The position numbers and the translations under genes were made by a program. From Ectobacillus antri (lineage in GTDB: Bacteria; Bacillota; Bacilli; Bacillales; Bacillaceae_G), in assembly GCF_003852715.1 (NCBI RefSeq), contig NZ_RIAV01000002.1:1-64000 (forward strand): DNA of 64,000 nucleotides, in the 5' to 3' direction. Of the stretch, positions 8,562 through 17,196 are shown in pieces. Within the stretch, counting starts at the first letter, position 1. Every line of letters begins with the position of its first letter. A model generated the notes under the pieces. That model saw only the letters and a list, made by a program, of their open reading frames with translations. It did no database searches and was not told the origin of the DNA.

Positions 8562-9104
8562 ATGAATGCAGTGAATGAAAAAAACTCAAAACATATTCCT
8601 AGAGATACCATTCAACAAGGAAAGACTCTGCTGAGTGAAAGGCTTTCTAATACTGATTTAGAACAAGAGCCATTTGTTCATCTGTCAGTAAAAGAATCTT
8701 ACAATTTTGCTACTGATGAAATTGATAAAAAAGTTTATCTATCATTAGACAAAGACTTTATTGCTCAAGGAGGACTGTCCAAACTTCATCCCTCAGCATT
8801 AAAAGTATTACTTGTTATTGCATCTCATACTGATAAAGATGGTTATGCTTGGATTTCACAGGAGAGCATTGGAAATCTAGTAGGACTTTCAAGACAGCAA
8901 GTAGGTGTTGTAGTTCATAAGTTTTTGTTAAGCAATGTTTATCTAAATAAAAAGCTCTTGGAGGCAATAAAGCTAAGGAAAAAAGATGGTCAGGAATTTT
9001 ATCTTTATCATCCAATCAACTGTTATCTGGATTATGAGGTGTACTCAGGAGAAGATGAGCTTTCTAGGGAGTACCAGGAATTAGATGCAATTGAAATTGA
9101 CTAA
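8562..9104 (+). CDS. winged-helix DNA-binding protein, possible replication initiator
   Basis: A 180-aa soluble protein. Residues about 58-125 form a helix-turn-helix of the HTH_36 type found in phage and plasmid replication proteins: YLSLDKDFI, then LHPSALKVLLVIASHTDKDG, then SQESIGNLVGLSRQQVGVVV. The tail is acidic. AGGAGGTAA precedes the ATG. It is the first gene of a run of three, below the TGTCACAG repeats. It could be an initiator or a regulator; I cannot separate these from sequence. Confidence 0.6.
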   Translation: MNAVNEKNSKHIPRDTIQQGKTLLSERLSNTDLEQEPFVHLSVKESYNFATDEIDKKVYLSLDKDFIAQGGLSKLHPSALKVLLVIASHTDKDGYAWISQESIGNLVGLSRQQVGVVVHKFLLSNVYLNKKLLEAIKLRKKDGQEFYLYHPINCYLDYEVYSGEDELSREYQELDAIEID

Positions 9105-9127
9105 TAAATTATTTGGGGGAATTTAAA

Positions 9128-9769
9128 ATGAGAACAGAGATTAATAAACCAATTGTAAAAAAGAATATGGCTGCTAAACTTGATGAGCTAAAAACTTCAA
9201 GACAGGAAATAGAGACATATTTAGAGGAGCTAGAGGAGCAGGAGAAAAAGGATAATGAATATATAAAATCATTAAAAGATAGATTGACTGAGGCTGAGGA
9301 GGCAAAAGCAACTGCCACTGATAAAGAAACTGTCAAAAAAGCAATCATTACAATTACAGAGCTAACTCAAGAGATTACATTAGAGGAGGCATCTGCTGTA
9401 GCAATGGCTAACAAGTCTAATCAGGAACTGAGTAAACTAGTAGAAACTTTCTTTGATAAGTATGTTCAGTCTAGGCAGATATTTAATAACTTAAAATATG
9501 TTTTCATTGCTGAGACAAGCCCTAAATCAATAGAGGCAGACATAGCAGAGTTAAAAGAAATTATGATGAGTATCAATGGTTCTTTTGCAATGGTAAAGAG
9601 TATCATGACTGATAGGAAATTGGTTTCTACAGCAGATAGGTTCTTTAATGCTCCATCAGGAAAGAGAGTTCATCTAAGTCAGATGGGATTAGAAATTAAC
9701 AAGCTAGAGCATTTAAGGCAAGACATAATGCCTCTTTTAAGAGATTTGAAAAATGAGGGGTTACTCTAA
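9128..9769 (+). CDS. coiled-coil protein of unknown function
   Basis: I do not recognise this protein. From ATG 9128 it is 213 aa. Residues about 12-90 are rich in E, K, L and Q with heptad spacing and should form a long coiled coil; the rest is helical and ends in a leucine-rich segment. There is no signal peptide or membrane segment. GGGGGA at 9115-9120 is 7 bases before ATG 9128, which is preferred over TTG 9113. It lies 23 bases after the winged-helix gene and runs up to the next ribosome site, so the three form an operon. Confidence 0.7.
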   Translation: MRTEINKPIVKKNMAAKLDELKTSRQEIETYLEELEEQEKKDNEYIKSLKDRLTEAEEAKATATDKETVKKAIITITELTQEITLEEASAVAMANKSNQELSKLVETFFDKYVQSRQIFNNLKYVFIAETSPKSIEADIAELKEIMMSINGSFAMVKSIMTDRKLVSTADRFFNAPSGKRVHLSQMGLEINKLEHLRQDIMPLLRDLKNEGLL

Positions 9770-9785
9770 AGGAGGAGAAAGTCAA

Positions 9786-10124
9786 ATGAGTATTAATTAT
9801 CTGTTTAATACTTGGAGAGTCTCAGAGAATCAAGCTCCTGTATTTAGTCAGAAGTCTTATAACCTCCTGAGAATTAATACAGAAAGCAAGGGTTACACAG
9901 GAGAAATACTAGGAGCTATTTTGTTTCTCCATTATGTCAAAGGTCTCACAGTTTCTGAAATTAGAAAAACTCCAATAGGCTATACTATCCCTTATGTCCA
10001 TATAAAGAGCATATTAAAAGGATCATTTAATCCAAAGGCATATAATTTGTTTATGGATATGCTTAACACTGAACCTGAGATGTTGGACAATTTATTTAAC
10101 AAAGATAAAAAAATCAATGCTTAA
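9786..10124 (+). CDS. small protein of unknown function
   Basis: A 112-aa protein from ATG 9786, with AAAGGAGGAG just upstream. An in-frame start at 9753 would overlap the previous gene and is less likely. The middle (GLTVSEIRKTPIGYTIPYVH) suggests a small helix-turn-helix, but not clearly enough to name. It is the third gene of the 8562 operon. It could be an excisionase, copy-control or partition accessory protein; none of these is shown. Confidence 0.6.
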   Translation: MSINYLFNTWRVSENQAPVFSQKSYNLLRINTESKGYTGEILGAILFLHYVKGLTVSEIRKTPIGYTIPYVHIKSILKGSFNPKAYNLFMDMLNTEPEMLDNLFNKDKKINA

Positions 10125-10185
10125 CTCAGCAATTGAATAATTACTAGGTCTTGGACATATACCTCTCTTTAGGGAGGTGTGTGTC

Positions 10186-10659
10186 TTGAAGCTTGTTAGC
10201 AATAAATACATTATTATTCTTTTTTGTTTTTACATTACCTTAGTCTTGAAATTTAGTTTTATTGGTGTTGGTGTTTCTTTTCCAGAAAGGCTTTTAGGGA
10301 ATTATGATGATGTATCACACAATTTAATCCCTTTTGAAACCATAGGGACTTATTTAACCAATTTTCATCATTATAATTTCAATACTTGGTTTTATAATAC
10401 TTTTGGCAATGTTTTATTGTTTATGCCTTTAGGAATTCTACTTCCACTTATCTTTACTAAGATAGGGGGGATTAAACAGTTAATCCTAGCATCTTTTATT
10501 GGTATCCTGACAATAGAGTTTGTTCAATATTTTACTTTGTTAGGTGTTTTTGATATTGATGATATTATTCTAAATCTACTTGGTGTTGTTTTAGGATTTT
10601 GCATTTTAAGTCAATTTACAAAATTTAGAAAGAGAATCATCATACACAAGTTTAGATAG
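10186..10659 (+). CDS. VanZ-like membrane protein
   Basis: A 157-aa protein with about four membrane segments. VanZ-family marks are NLIPFETI near residue 47, NVLLFMPLGILLP, IEFVQYF and FDIDDIILNLLG. VanZ of Tn1546 raises teicoplanin resistance, but most chromosomal VanZ-like proteins have no defined role. TTG 10186 is preferred because AGGGAGG lies at 10171-10177 with 8-base spacing; a GTG at 10177 would overlap the ribosome site. It is probably cargo of the element. Confidence 0.8.
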   Translation: MKLVSNKYIIILFCFYITLVLKFSFIGVGVSFPERLLGNYDDVSHNLIPFETIGTYLTNFHHYNFNTWFYNTFGNVLLFMPLGILLPLIFTKIGGIKQLILASFIGILTIEFVQYFTLLGVFDIDDIILNLLGVVLGFCILSQFTKFRKRIIIHKFR

Positions 10660-10739
10660 GTAGTTGTTTATTTTTAGGGCAGATGTAAAACTTCTCATAA
10701 TTTTCTAAGTTAAAGACAGAATAATTTAGAGGTGAAAAT

Positions 10740-11156
10740 ATGAGAAAAATACTCTTGCTCTTTATTTTATTTATTTTTATGTTTCCAACAGTATCCTTAG
10801 GGGACATACTTGGTTCAGAATGCCCTAAATCTGAAAACCTTGTAAGGACTACTGATAAAGATAAAGATGAACTTGTGAAAGCCTTGAATGAAATAATTCC
10901 AAAAGTATATGGGGCAAGCCCTGAATATAAAGAATGGAAAATTGAAATTATTGAACCTATGCCAAGTCTTACAGGTTTTGAGGAGAATTATTACAAAATG
11001 GCAATAAACTTTTGTGGAAAGGAAGTAGCAGATCATTCATGGTTTGTTAGGTTAAGGTTTCCAAGACTACTTCCTGCTCAAAGTGCATCATTAGGGGAGC
11101 TTTACATTGTAAAAGATAAAAACAATAATTGGTTTGCATGGTTTCAATATCATTAA
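10740..11156 (+). CDS. small secreted protein of unknown function
   Basis: A 138-aa protein with a strong signal peptide (MRKILLLFILFIFMFPTVSL, cleavage near residue 20). The mature part has two cysteines (ECPKS and FCGKE) that could form a disulfide, and ends in LLPAQSASLGELYIV followed by an aromatic WFAWFQYH tail. I recall similar hypothetical proteins in bacilli but no function. GAGGTGAAA precedes the ATG. With the minus-strand secreted protein it makes two exported proteins on a very small element. Confidence 0.7.
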   Translation: MRKILLLFILFIFMFPTVSLGDILGSECPKSENLVRTTDKDKDELVKALNEIIPKVYGASPEYKEWKIEIIEPMPSLTGFEENYYKMAINFCGKEVADHSWFVRLRFPRLLPAQSASLGELYIVKDKNNNWFAWFQYH

Positions 11157-11168
11157 TAATTAATGAAA

Positions 11169-11198
11169 CAGGAGAGGCAACTTAATACCTCTCCTTTT
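11169..11198 (+). terminator. terminator of the 10740 gene
   Basis: GGAGAGG pairs with CCTCTCC, followed by TTTTAT. Confidence 0.8.
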
Positions 11199-11512
11199 AT
11201 ATTCCTAAAATTTAAATGTATTAATAATCTGATATGCCTTTTAACCATGTTTGTATTTTAGTAAATGCCTTATCTTTGTGAAGGAAAAGGAGTAAGCATA
11301 CTTTTTTTACTTTGACTATACCTGCTGTATGTCTAGATAACAGGTTGGAACTGTTTCTCCAATAAGCTATAAATTTGCAACTTGAATTAGAGGATAATCC
11401 TTGATATTTAGTCAGGAACTGAGTTATTCTGTTGATATAAGGTAATAGAACTTTGTTAGGGAATTGTACTAATCCCTACTATAAATACATTGTAGACAGA
11501 CAGTGAAAAATT
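11199..11512. other. non-coding right-end region with TTGATAT words
   Basis: No credible gene. TGATATGCCT at 11230-11239 recurs at 11529-11538, and TTGATAT occurs at 11401-11407 and 11432-11438. These may be extra integrase or excisionase sites. The sequence is AT-rich and CpG-free. Confidence 0.4.
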
Positions 11513-11558
11513 AATCTGTGTTAACCTTTGATATGCCTGTTGTTTGGCTGATAAGGGA
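11513..11558 (+). promoter_or_regulatory. right-end candidate integrase arm sites
   Basis: AATCTGTGTTA (11513-11523, inverted copy of the left-end word), TTAACCTTTGATATG (11521-11535) and GATAAGGGA (11550-11558). The last two mirror the left end with a spacer of 14 instead of 15 bases. Confidence 0.55.
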
Positions 11559-11567
11559 CAGTATTCC

Positions 11568-11640
<73 letters not shown>

Positions 11641-11649
11641 TTACTGAAA

Positions 11650-11682
11650 ATCTCGTTACTATATAGTGACGAGGTTTTTTAT
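11650..11682 (+). terminator. terminator beyond attR, probably the original tRNA terminator
   Basis: CTCGTTACT pairs with AGTGACGAG over ATAT and is followed by six T. It contains CpG and belongs to host-like DNA, so it probably ended the tRNA transcript before insertion. Confidence 0.8.
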
Positions 11683-11738
11683 ATGTACGAACGCACAACA
11701 ATACAGGTTGTATTTTGTAATTATCGTGAGATTTCATA

Positions 11739-11774
11739 AAAAAACTGCGCTTGTCTATGCAAGCGCAGTTTTTT
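11739..11774. terminator. bidirectional terminator, end of fru operon
   Basis: ACTGCGCTTG and its complement enclose a 6-base loop, with A and T runs on both sides, so it can act on both strands. It overlaps the end of fruA. Confidence 0.85.
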
Positions 11775-13611
11775 ATGCTTCATTTCGTTTTTTCCACACA
11801 CCGAGCACAACAGCGGTCACGATGGAACCGATTAGAATTGCTGCAATATATAGAAGAGGCTTATTCACCAACGGAACTACGAACAAGCCGCCATGCGGTG
11901 CGGGCAATGTGATGCCCGCTGCCATTGTGATGCCTCCTGCAACAGCTGAACCAAGAATGCAACTGATAATAACACGCAGTGGATCAGCTGCTGCAAATGG
12001 AATGGCGCCTTCTGTAATAAAGGATAAGCCCATAATGTAGTTAGTGATACCAGATTTTCGTTCTGTGTCCGAGAACTTTGTTTTAAAGAAGGTTGTTGCT
12101 AGTGCGATACCAAGCGGTGGTACCATACCTCCTGCCATAACAGCGGCGTGCGGGCCAAAATTTTGCGCCTCGATGGCCGCTAGACCAAATGTGAAGGCTG
12201 CTTTATTAATGGGCCCACCCATATCGATAGCCATCATTCCTCCTAGAATGATACCTAATAAGACTGCATTTGCACCACTAAGACCATTTAACCAACTTGT
12301 CATGCCTTTATTTAACGCAACAACTGGATCATTTACAACTAAAATCATAATTAAACCTGTAAGCAATACGCCGAATAAAGGATATAATAAGACCGGTTTA
12401 ATCCCTTCAAGTTGCTGTGGTAGAGCTTGGAATACTTTTTTAAGTAACACGACAATATAACCTGCCAAGAAGCCAGCGATTAATCCACCGAGAAACCCTG
12501 CTCCTGCCTGTGCTGCTAGATAGCCACCGACCATGCCGGGTGCGAAGCCAGGACGATCAGCAATGCTGCTCGCAATAAAACCAGCTAATACAGGTACGAT
12601 AAAGAAGAATGCGCCTTTGCCGCCGCCAATTTCCATCAGAAGTGAAGCGATAGGACCTTCTGCTTTAATGCCGCCAAATGCGAATGCCAAGGCTATTAAT
12701 ATACCACCGCTCACGACGAATGGAAGCATGTTAGACACACCGTTCATAAGATATTTATAAAAACCGACGCGTGTATCTTTAGTTGCTGTCTTGCTACCGT
12801 TTCCTTGGTATACAGGACCATCCTGTTTTAAGGCGCGCTTAATGAGCTCTTCTGATTTTCGAATCCCTGCCGCTACCGGTACTTGTATGACGTGCTTTCC
12901 TTTAAAGCGCTCCATCTCCACCTGCTTGTCAGCTGCGACAATAATGGCTGTGGCATTTTGGATGTCTGTTGCTGTTAATTCGTTTTTTACACCTGTGGAA
13001 CCGTTTGTCTCGACTTTGATGTTTACGCCGAGTTCCTTCGCTTTTGCTTTTAAGGCATCCGCAGCCATGTATGTATGAGCAATACCAGTTGGGCAAGCGG
13101 TAACAGCAAGGATAGAGCCTTGTTTTGCTGCACTCGGTTGCTCTTCGCTCTCGATTTGCTTTTCTTTTTCATCTATGAGTGTTAATACTTCTTCCTCTGT
13201 TTGCGCTTTCAAAAGGTTAGAACGAAATTCAGTATCCATTAAAAAGGAGGATAATCGTGAAAGTGTTTCTAGGTGTGCTTGATTTGCGCCTTCACTTGCT
13301 GCAATCATGAAAAATAAATGAGCAGGCTGACTGTCTAAAGACTCATATGGAACGCCGGATACAGATTTTGCAAAGCAAATGGCTGGCAGTTTTACTGCTT
13401 GTGTTTTAGCGTGCGGAATTGCAATTCCTTCGCCGATGCCAGTTGTGCTTTGCGCTTCGCGCGCTAAAATTGCTTCTGTAAATCTTTCTTTATCTTGTAA
13501 TCGACCTGCTTGCCAAAGTTTTTCAACCAGCTCCTCGATTGCTTCCTGCTTAGAAGAGGCTTGTAAAGACAAGATAATAGTATCTCTTTGTAGCAATTCT
13601 GTAATTTTCAT
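11773..13611 (-). CDS. fruA: fructose PTS permease, EIIABC
   Basis: A 612-aa fused permease that imports fructose as fructose-1-phosphate. The EIIA domain (1-150) has phospho-His67 in GIAIPHAK; EIIB (166-265) has phospho-Cys173 in ACPTGIAHTY; EIIC (about 285-610) is a multi-span membrane domain. It is the last gene of fruR-fruK-fruA on the minus strand, 17 bases after fruK. The three domains are complete and in the usual order. Confidence 0.97.
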   Translation of the reverse strand: MKITELLQRDTIILSLQASSKQEAIEELVEKLWQAGRLQDKERFTEAILAREAQSTTGIGEGIAIPHAKTQAVKLPAICFAKSVSGVPYESLDSQPAHLFFMIAASEGANQAHLETLSRLSSFLMDTEFRSNLLKAQTEEEVLTLIDEKEKQIESEEQPSAAKQGSILAVTACPTGIAHTYMAADALKAKAKELGVNIKVETNGSTGVKNELTATDIQNATAIIVAADKQVEMERFKGKHVIQVPVAAGIRKSEELIKRALKQDGPVYQGNGSKTATKDTRVGFYKYLMNGVSNMLPFVVSGGILIALAFAFGGIKAEGPIASLLMEIGGGKGAFFFIVPVLAGFIASSIADRPGFAPGMVGGYLAAQAGAGFLGGLIAGFLAGYIVVLLKKVFQALPQQLEGIKPVLLYPLFGVLLTGLIMILVVNDPVVALNKGMTSWLNGLSGANAVLLGIILGGMMAIDMGGPINKAAFTFGLAAIEAQNFGPHAAVMAGGMVPPLGIALATTFFKTKFSDTERKSGITNYIMGLSFITEGAIPFAAADPLRVIISCILGSAVAGGITMAAGITLPAPHGGLFVVPLVNKPLLYIAAILIGSIVTAVVLGVWKKRNEA

Positions 13612-13628
13612 GGCTTACCCCTCTCTCT

Positions 13629-14540
13629 TTATAAGACAGTTACTTTCACTTGAGGTAACAGTCTTTCAATTGTATCGCGTGTTGTCAAATCGGAAGAAAA
13701 AGCTGTTGCGCTACCAGTTGCTACCCCATACCGAAACGCTTCCAAAATATTTTGCGTTTGTACGTACCTGCCTAAAAAGCCTGCAACAAGTGAATCGCCT
13801 GCGCCTACCGAATTGATAACATTACCCTTTGGAACTGTTGCAAAATATGTTTCGTTTTCTGTAAGGAGAACTGCACCGTCACCGGCCATAGATACGATTA
13901 CATGCTGAGCTCCCATTTCAGCCAGTTTTCGTCCATATTGAACCGCATCTGTAACACTGTTTATTTCTGTATTGAATAGTTCTCCGAGTTCATGATGATT
14001 CGGCTTTACAACAAAAGGTTTATGGCAAACTACATCGAGTAATATTTTTTTGCTTGCATCGACTGCAACACGAATACCACGATTGGTACCGATTTTTGTT
14101 AATGTTTCATATAGATTTTCTGGCAGAGAATTTGGGATGCTACCAGCTAGAACCAATGTGTCGCCTTTTTGTAGAGTGTTAATTTGCTCTATTAATTGTT
14201 GTAGTTTATTTGTTGGAATAGTTGGCCCAGTGCCATTTATCTCCGTCTCTGTATCTGTTTTTAACTTAATGTTAATACGAGAATCGCCAGCGACTTCTAT
14301 GAATTGTGTTGTAACTCCTTCTGTTTCCAATTTCTCTTTAATGAAACTTCCTGTAAATCCTCCTATAAAGCCGAGTGCTTTTGATGGAACATTAAGTCTT
14401 TGGAGAACGCGAGAGACATTAATTCCTTTCCCGCCAGGATATTTCACCTCTTTTTCAGTACGATTTACTCCATTTAAAGCAAAATCTGGCACTTCTACTA
14501 CATAATCAATAGAGGGATTTAACGTTACTGTATATATCAT
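13629..14540 (-). CDS. fruK: 1-phosphofructokinase
   Basis: It phosphorylates fructose-1-phosphate to fructose-1,6-bisphosphate, feeding the fruA product into glycolysis. It is 303 aa, a PfkB-family kinase with the N-terminal GGKGINVSRVL motif and the C-terminal anion-hole and catalytic Asp motif NSVGAGDSLVAGFL. It overlaps fruR by 4 bases (ATGA), so the two are translationally coupled. Confidence 0.97.
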   Translation of the reverse strand: MIYTVTLNPSIDYVVEVPDFALNGVNRTEKEVKYPGGKGINVSRVLQRLNVPSKALGFIGGFTGSFIKEKLETEGVTTQFIEVAGDSRINIKLKTDTETEINGTGPTIPTNKLQQLIEQINTLQKGDTLVLAGSIPNSLPENLYETLTKIGTNRGIRVAVDASKKILLDVVCHKPFVVKPNHHELGELFNTEINSVTDAVQYGRKLAEMGAQHVIVSMAGDGAVLLTENETYFATVPKGNVINSVGAGDSLVAGFLGRYVQTQNILEAFRYGVATGSATAFSSDLTTRDTIERLLPQVKVTVL

Positions 14541-15289
14541 GCTGTCACAACCTTTACATCTGTTTTGCGCGTAAATTGCGCAATCTCGTGCTCCTCTATA
14601 TTTGTGGTAATAATAGAAGCAGCGTTAAGCTCTTCTATTTTTGTAAAAGATACCTCGGAAAATTTACTTGCATCAGCTAGTACATAGGACAATTTCGATA
14701 GCTGTAATGCGGTTTTTTTCAGCATTGCTTCTTCCGGATCTGGTGTAGTGTAACCAAAGGTCGCGTGAATTCCGTTTACACCTAAGAAGCAAATATCAAA
14801 TCTATATCGTAGCAATGCATCAAGTGCGGCGCTGCCAATTAAGGCACGAGTGTTATTTTTCATCATACCGCCCAGTAGATAGGCGTGTATGTTTGCTTGG
14901 AATAATGCTTCAATATGCATAAGTCCATTCGTCACAACCGTAATATGCTTTCCTTCCAAATATGGAATCATTTCGTATGTGGTGCTACCTGCATCTAGAT
15001 AAATACAATCCCCATCTTCCACAAGAGATGCTGCATGTTGACTGATTAAACGCTTTTCGTGAATGTTTTTGGAGGATTTTTCTGTCATGCTGGGTTCTTT
15101 TCTCTTTCCTTGTAGCGAAGCAGCACCGCCATGTACACGCTTTAGGCAATTTTTCTCCTCTAGTTGAATGAGATCACGTCTTATTGTGGACTCCGAAGAA
15201 CTTGTTGCATCTATAAGCTCTTGAAGTTTTACAATTCCTTTTTTTTTCACTAAATCTAGAATCACTTGTTGACGTTCTGGTGTTAACAA
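14537..15289 (-). CDS. fruR: DeoR-family repressor of the fructose operon
   Basis: A 250-aa DeoR-type regulator. The N-terminal helix-turn-helix is residues about 6-57 (LVKKKGIVKLQELIDATSSS onward) and a sugar-phosphate-binding DeoRC domain covers about 75-235. In bacilli FruR represses fruRKA until fructose-1-phosphate binds. It is the first gene of the operon, so it controls itself. AGGAGG precedes the start. Confidence 0.93.
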   Translation of the reverse strand: MLTPERQQVILDLVKKKGIVKLQELIDATSSSESTIRRDLIQLEEKNCLKRVHGGAASLQGKRKEPSMTEKSSKNIHEKRLISQHAASLVEDGDCIYLDAGSTTYEMIPYLEGKHITVVTNGLMHIEALFQANIHAYLLGGMMKNNTRALIGSAALDALLRYRFDICFLGVNGIHATFGYTTPDPEEAMLKKTALQLSKLSYVLADASKFSEVSFTKIEELNAASIITTNIEEHEIAQFTRKTDVKVVTA

Positions 15290-15318
15290 GTAATCACCTC
15301 CTTATGGTTTAATCATAA

Positions 15319-15376
15319 CGAAAGCCTTTTCATAAATCAATCAAAAATATTCAAAAACAATCAATTTAATTCAAAT
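15319..15376 (-). promoter_or_regulatory. fru operon control region: cre-like site and FruR-type repeats
   Basis: On the minus strand, positions 15332-15319 read TGAAAAGGCTTTCG, two mismatches from the catabolite-responsive element consensus. Just upstream, TTGATT/TTGAAT words repeat about every 10 bases (15335-15376), as expected for a DeoR-family operator. Both roles are inferred from pattern. Confidence 0.45.
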
Positions 15377-15953
15377 GATATCTTTAGCATAGAAGAGATT
15401 TCATGTATTTTTTACATTAGTTACGATTAAAAACGAACCTTATTTTGGGGAGTAATAGAGAAGAACGAGCGATGTTTGGCTGCACGTGCCTTGTAAAAAC
15501 ATATACACGTAATGGGACGTTCTGGAGATGTTGTTTCCTGTCAGGAAAACGAGTTGAACATATATACATTCATTAAGCAATAAACAAAATAACTTATGTT
15601 TTCTAACAAACTGAAGAAGACGGTTGTTGCACTGGTACATGCTTAGGATGCATTCCTAAGAATTGAAAACATACAAGATTGGAAACTAGATGCTTTGGCA
15701 CCTGATTTTTGTGTAGGAAAAGCGCAAAGTTTATCATGTCTTATCCTGCTTATCTACATTTGCAATCTATCTATGGTTTTACTATGCTAGAAGCAGATGA
15801 TAGGAATGAGAGGGAAATTGAATTCAGGTCGATGCTTGGGCTGCGCTGCTGTTTATAGGGCAAGCGCACCACAGTGTTTACATATAGTTAAAATCGTCCT
15901 GTATCCTCTTAATCAACACTATTTGATAATGGTTAACGGAAGAGGCCGAAGTA
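15377..15953. other. 577-base gap without a recognisable gene
   Basis: No frame here has a good start, ribosome site and family signature; the one small minus-strand frame (15440-15640) looks random. There is no terminator for an incoming gene. It could be decayed coding sequence; I cannot assign it. Confidence 0.5.
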
Positions 15954-16934
15954 ATGAAAAATGAAGAAACAGTTGTATTATTTCCTAATTTAGCAGCTCG
16001 TTTGAAAGAGAATGGTTTCCAGGCATTGCAGTCTAAAGATTTTAGCGAAGCACTTGCTTATTTTGATCAAATGCGCGCACACGATATGCATGACGAACGT
16101 ACTGAATTTGGTGCAGTAGTATGCTTAATGGAGACGGGTGAATGGAAAGAAGCCAGAGTGCGTTGCAAAGAATTGCTTGCTAATCAAGATACGTTTGATG
16201 TGAATGTATTGGATATGTATATGAGCATTCTTGTGCAACTGAATGACTATACAGGAATCTCTCAAATGGCAAAACAAATACACGGGTATCCTATGCAAGA
16301 AGAGCAGCGAAAGAAGTTAGAAAGTTTAGTGTCATTTGCTCAAAAGATGCAGCAACAACCGTCAAAGGACATGAACCATGAATTCAAAACAATCTTTGCA
16401 GGCACAGATGTCGTTGCACAGTTACAAGCGTTGCAAACGTTAAAACAACAAGGAACGGTATATGCGTTTCCTTTTCTAAAAACATTTTTATCTGATACGC
16501 ACAAGCACCCATACGTCAAAACGGCAGTACTGCATTTACTGAAGGAGCATGAGATAGAAGAGGCGGTGACAGTTAGTAAGTATGGCTTAAGCGAGCGAGT
16601 GGTGCCGTCCGAGCTGCTTGAAGTTAATGAAATGGCGTTTACGAAGGCTGTTTTACAAGAATTAGATAATCGTTTGAGTCAGGAAAATCCTACCTTGCTT
16701 GAAGCGTTATCTGCCTATTGGTTGCAGTTGCAGACACTTGTATTTCCGCTTTCTATGCAGCCGAATGACCCGAAATTATGGGCTGTGGCCCTAGAAATGA
16801 TTGGAAACGATAGATTTGCAATGCATGAAGCAGATACCGGACATGAAGAAGAAAATGCTGTGTTTCAGCAACTTTTAGAAGAAGCGCAGCACATGCTGCT
16901 CCGTATTGAAACTGAAGGATTTTTACCGCTGTGA
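15954..16934 (+). CDS. ysoA: TPR-repeat protein YsoA
   Basis: A 326-aa soluble protein. The first about 110 residues contain tetratricopeptide-like helical pairs (ALQSKDFSEALAYFDQM, ALYxx-type spacing). It occupies the place of B. subtilis ysoA, just before tig, with similar length. No function is known; TPR proteins bind partners. The ribosome site is weak (GGAAGAGG, rather far from ATG). The name rests on position as much as on sequence. Confidence 0.75.
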   Translation: MKNEETVVLFPNLAARLKENGFQALQSKDFSEALAYFDQMRAHDMHDERTEFGAVVCLMETGEWKEARVRCKELLANQDTFDVNVLDMYMSILVQLNDYTGISQMAKQIHGYPMQEEQRKKLESLVSFAQKMQQQPSKDMNHEFKTIFAGTDVVAQLQALQTLKQQGTVYAFPFLKTFLSDTHKHPYVKTAVLHLLKEHEIEEAVTVSKYGLSERVVPSELLEVNEMAFTKAVLQELDNRLSQENPTLLEALSAYWLQLQTLVFPLSMQPNDPKLWAVALEMIGNDRFAMHEADTGHEEENAVFQQLLEEAQHMLLRIETEGFLPL

Positions 16935-16955
16935 CGAAAAAGAATGGCGTGATTG

Positions 16956-16983
16956 TTGAAACAGAGAATTTGTATGCTATAAT
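16956..16983 (+). promoter_or_regulatory. sigma-A promoter of tig
   Basis: TTGAAA at 16956-16961, 16-base spacer, extended TGC-TATAAT at 16975-16983. It lies about 215 bases upstream of the tig start, giving a long leader. Confidence 0.75.
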
Positions 16984-16989
16984 AAAAGG

Positions 16990-17196
16990 GTTGCAGAAGG
17001 TGTAATTTGCCCCGCACAGAGGGAGTCTCTCATCATATTGTATGATTCTCGGATTACATACCGAGTATTTATAGCTTATCACGCATGAACGGGTAATATG
17101 CCCCGCTGCGGTGGGGAAAGAACCTGCAAAATGCTAGATCACAAACTGCACCGGTTTGTGTAAGTTTACTTTTATTTACATGGAGGGAAAGAATAA
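16990..17196 (+). promoter_or_regulatory. long structured 5' leader of tig
   Basis: About 205 transcribed bases contain two similar GCCCCGC stretches (near 17009 and 17101), a hairpin CCCCGC-TGCG-GTGGGG (17101-17116) and a hairpin CACAAAC...GTTTGTG (17140-17160) just before the ribosome site. I know of no named RNA family here. Confidence 0.4.
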
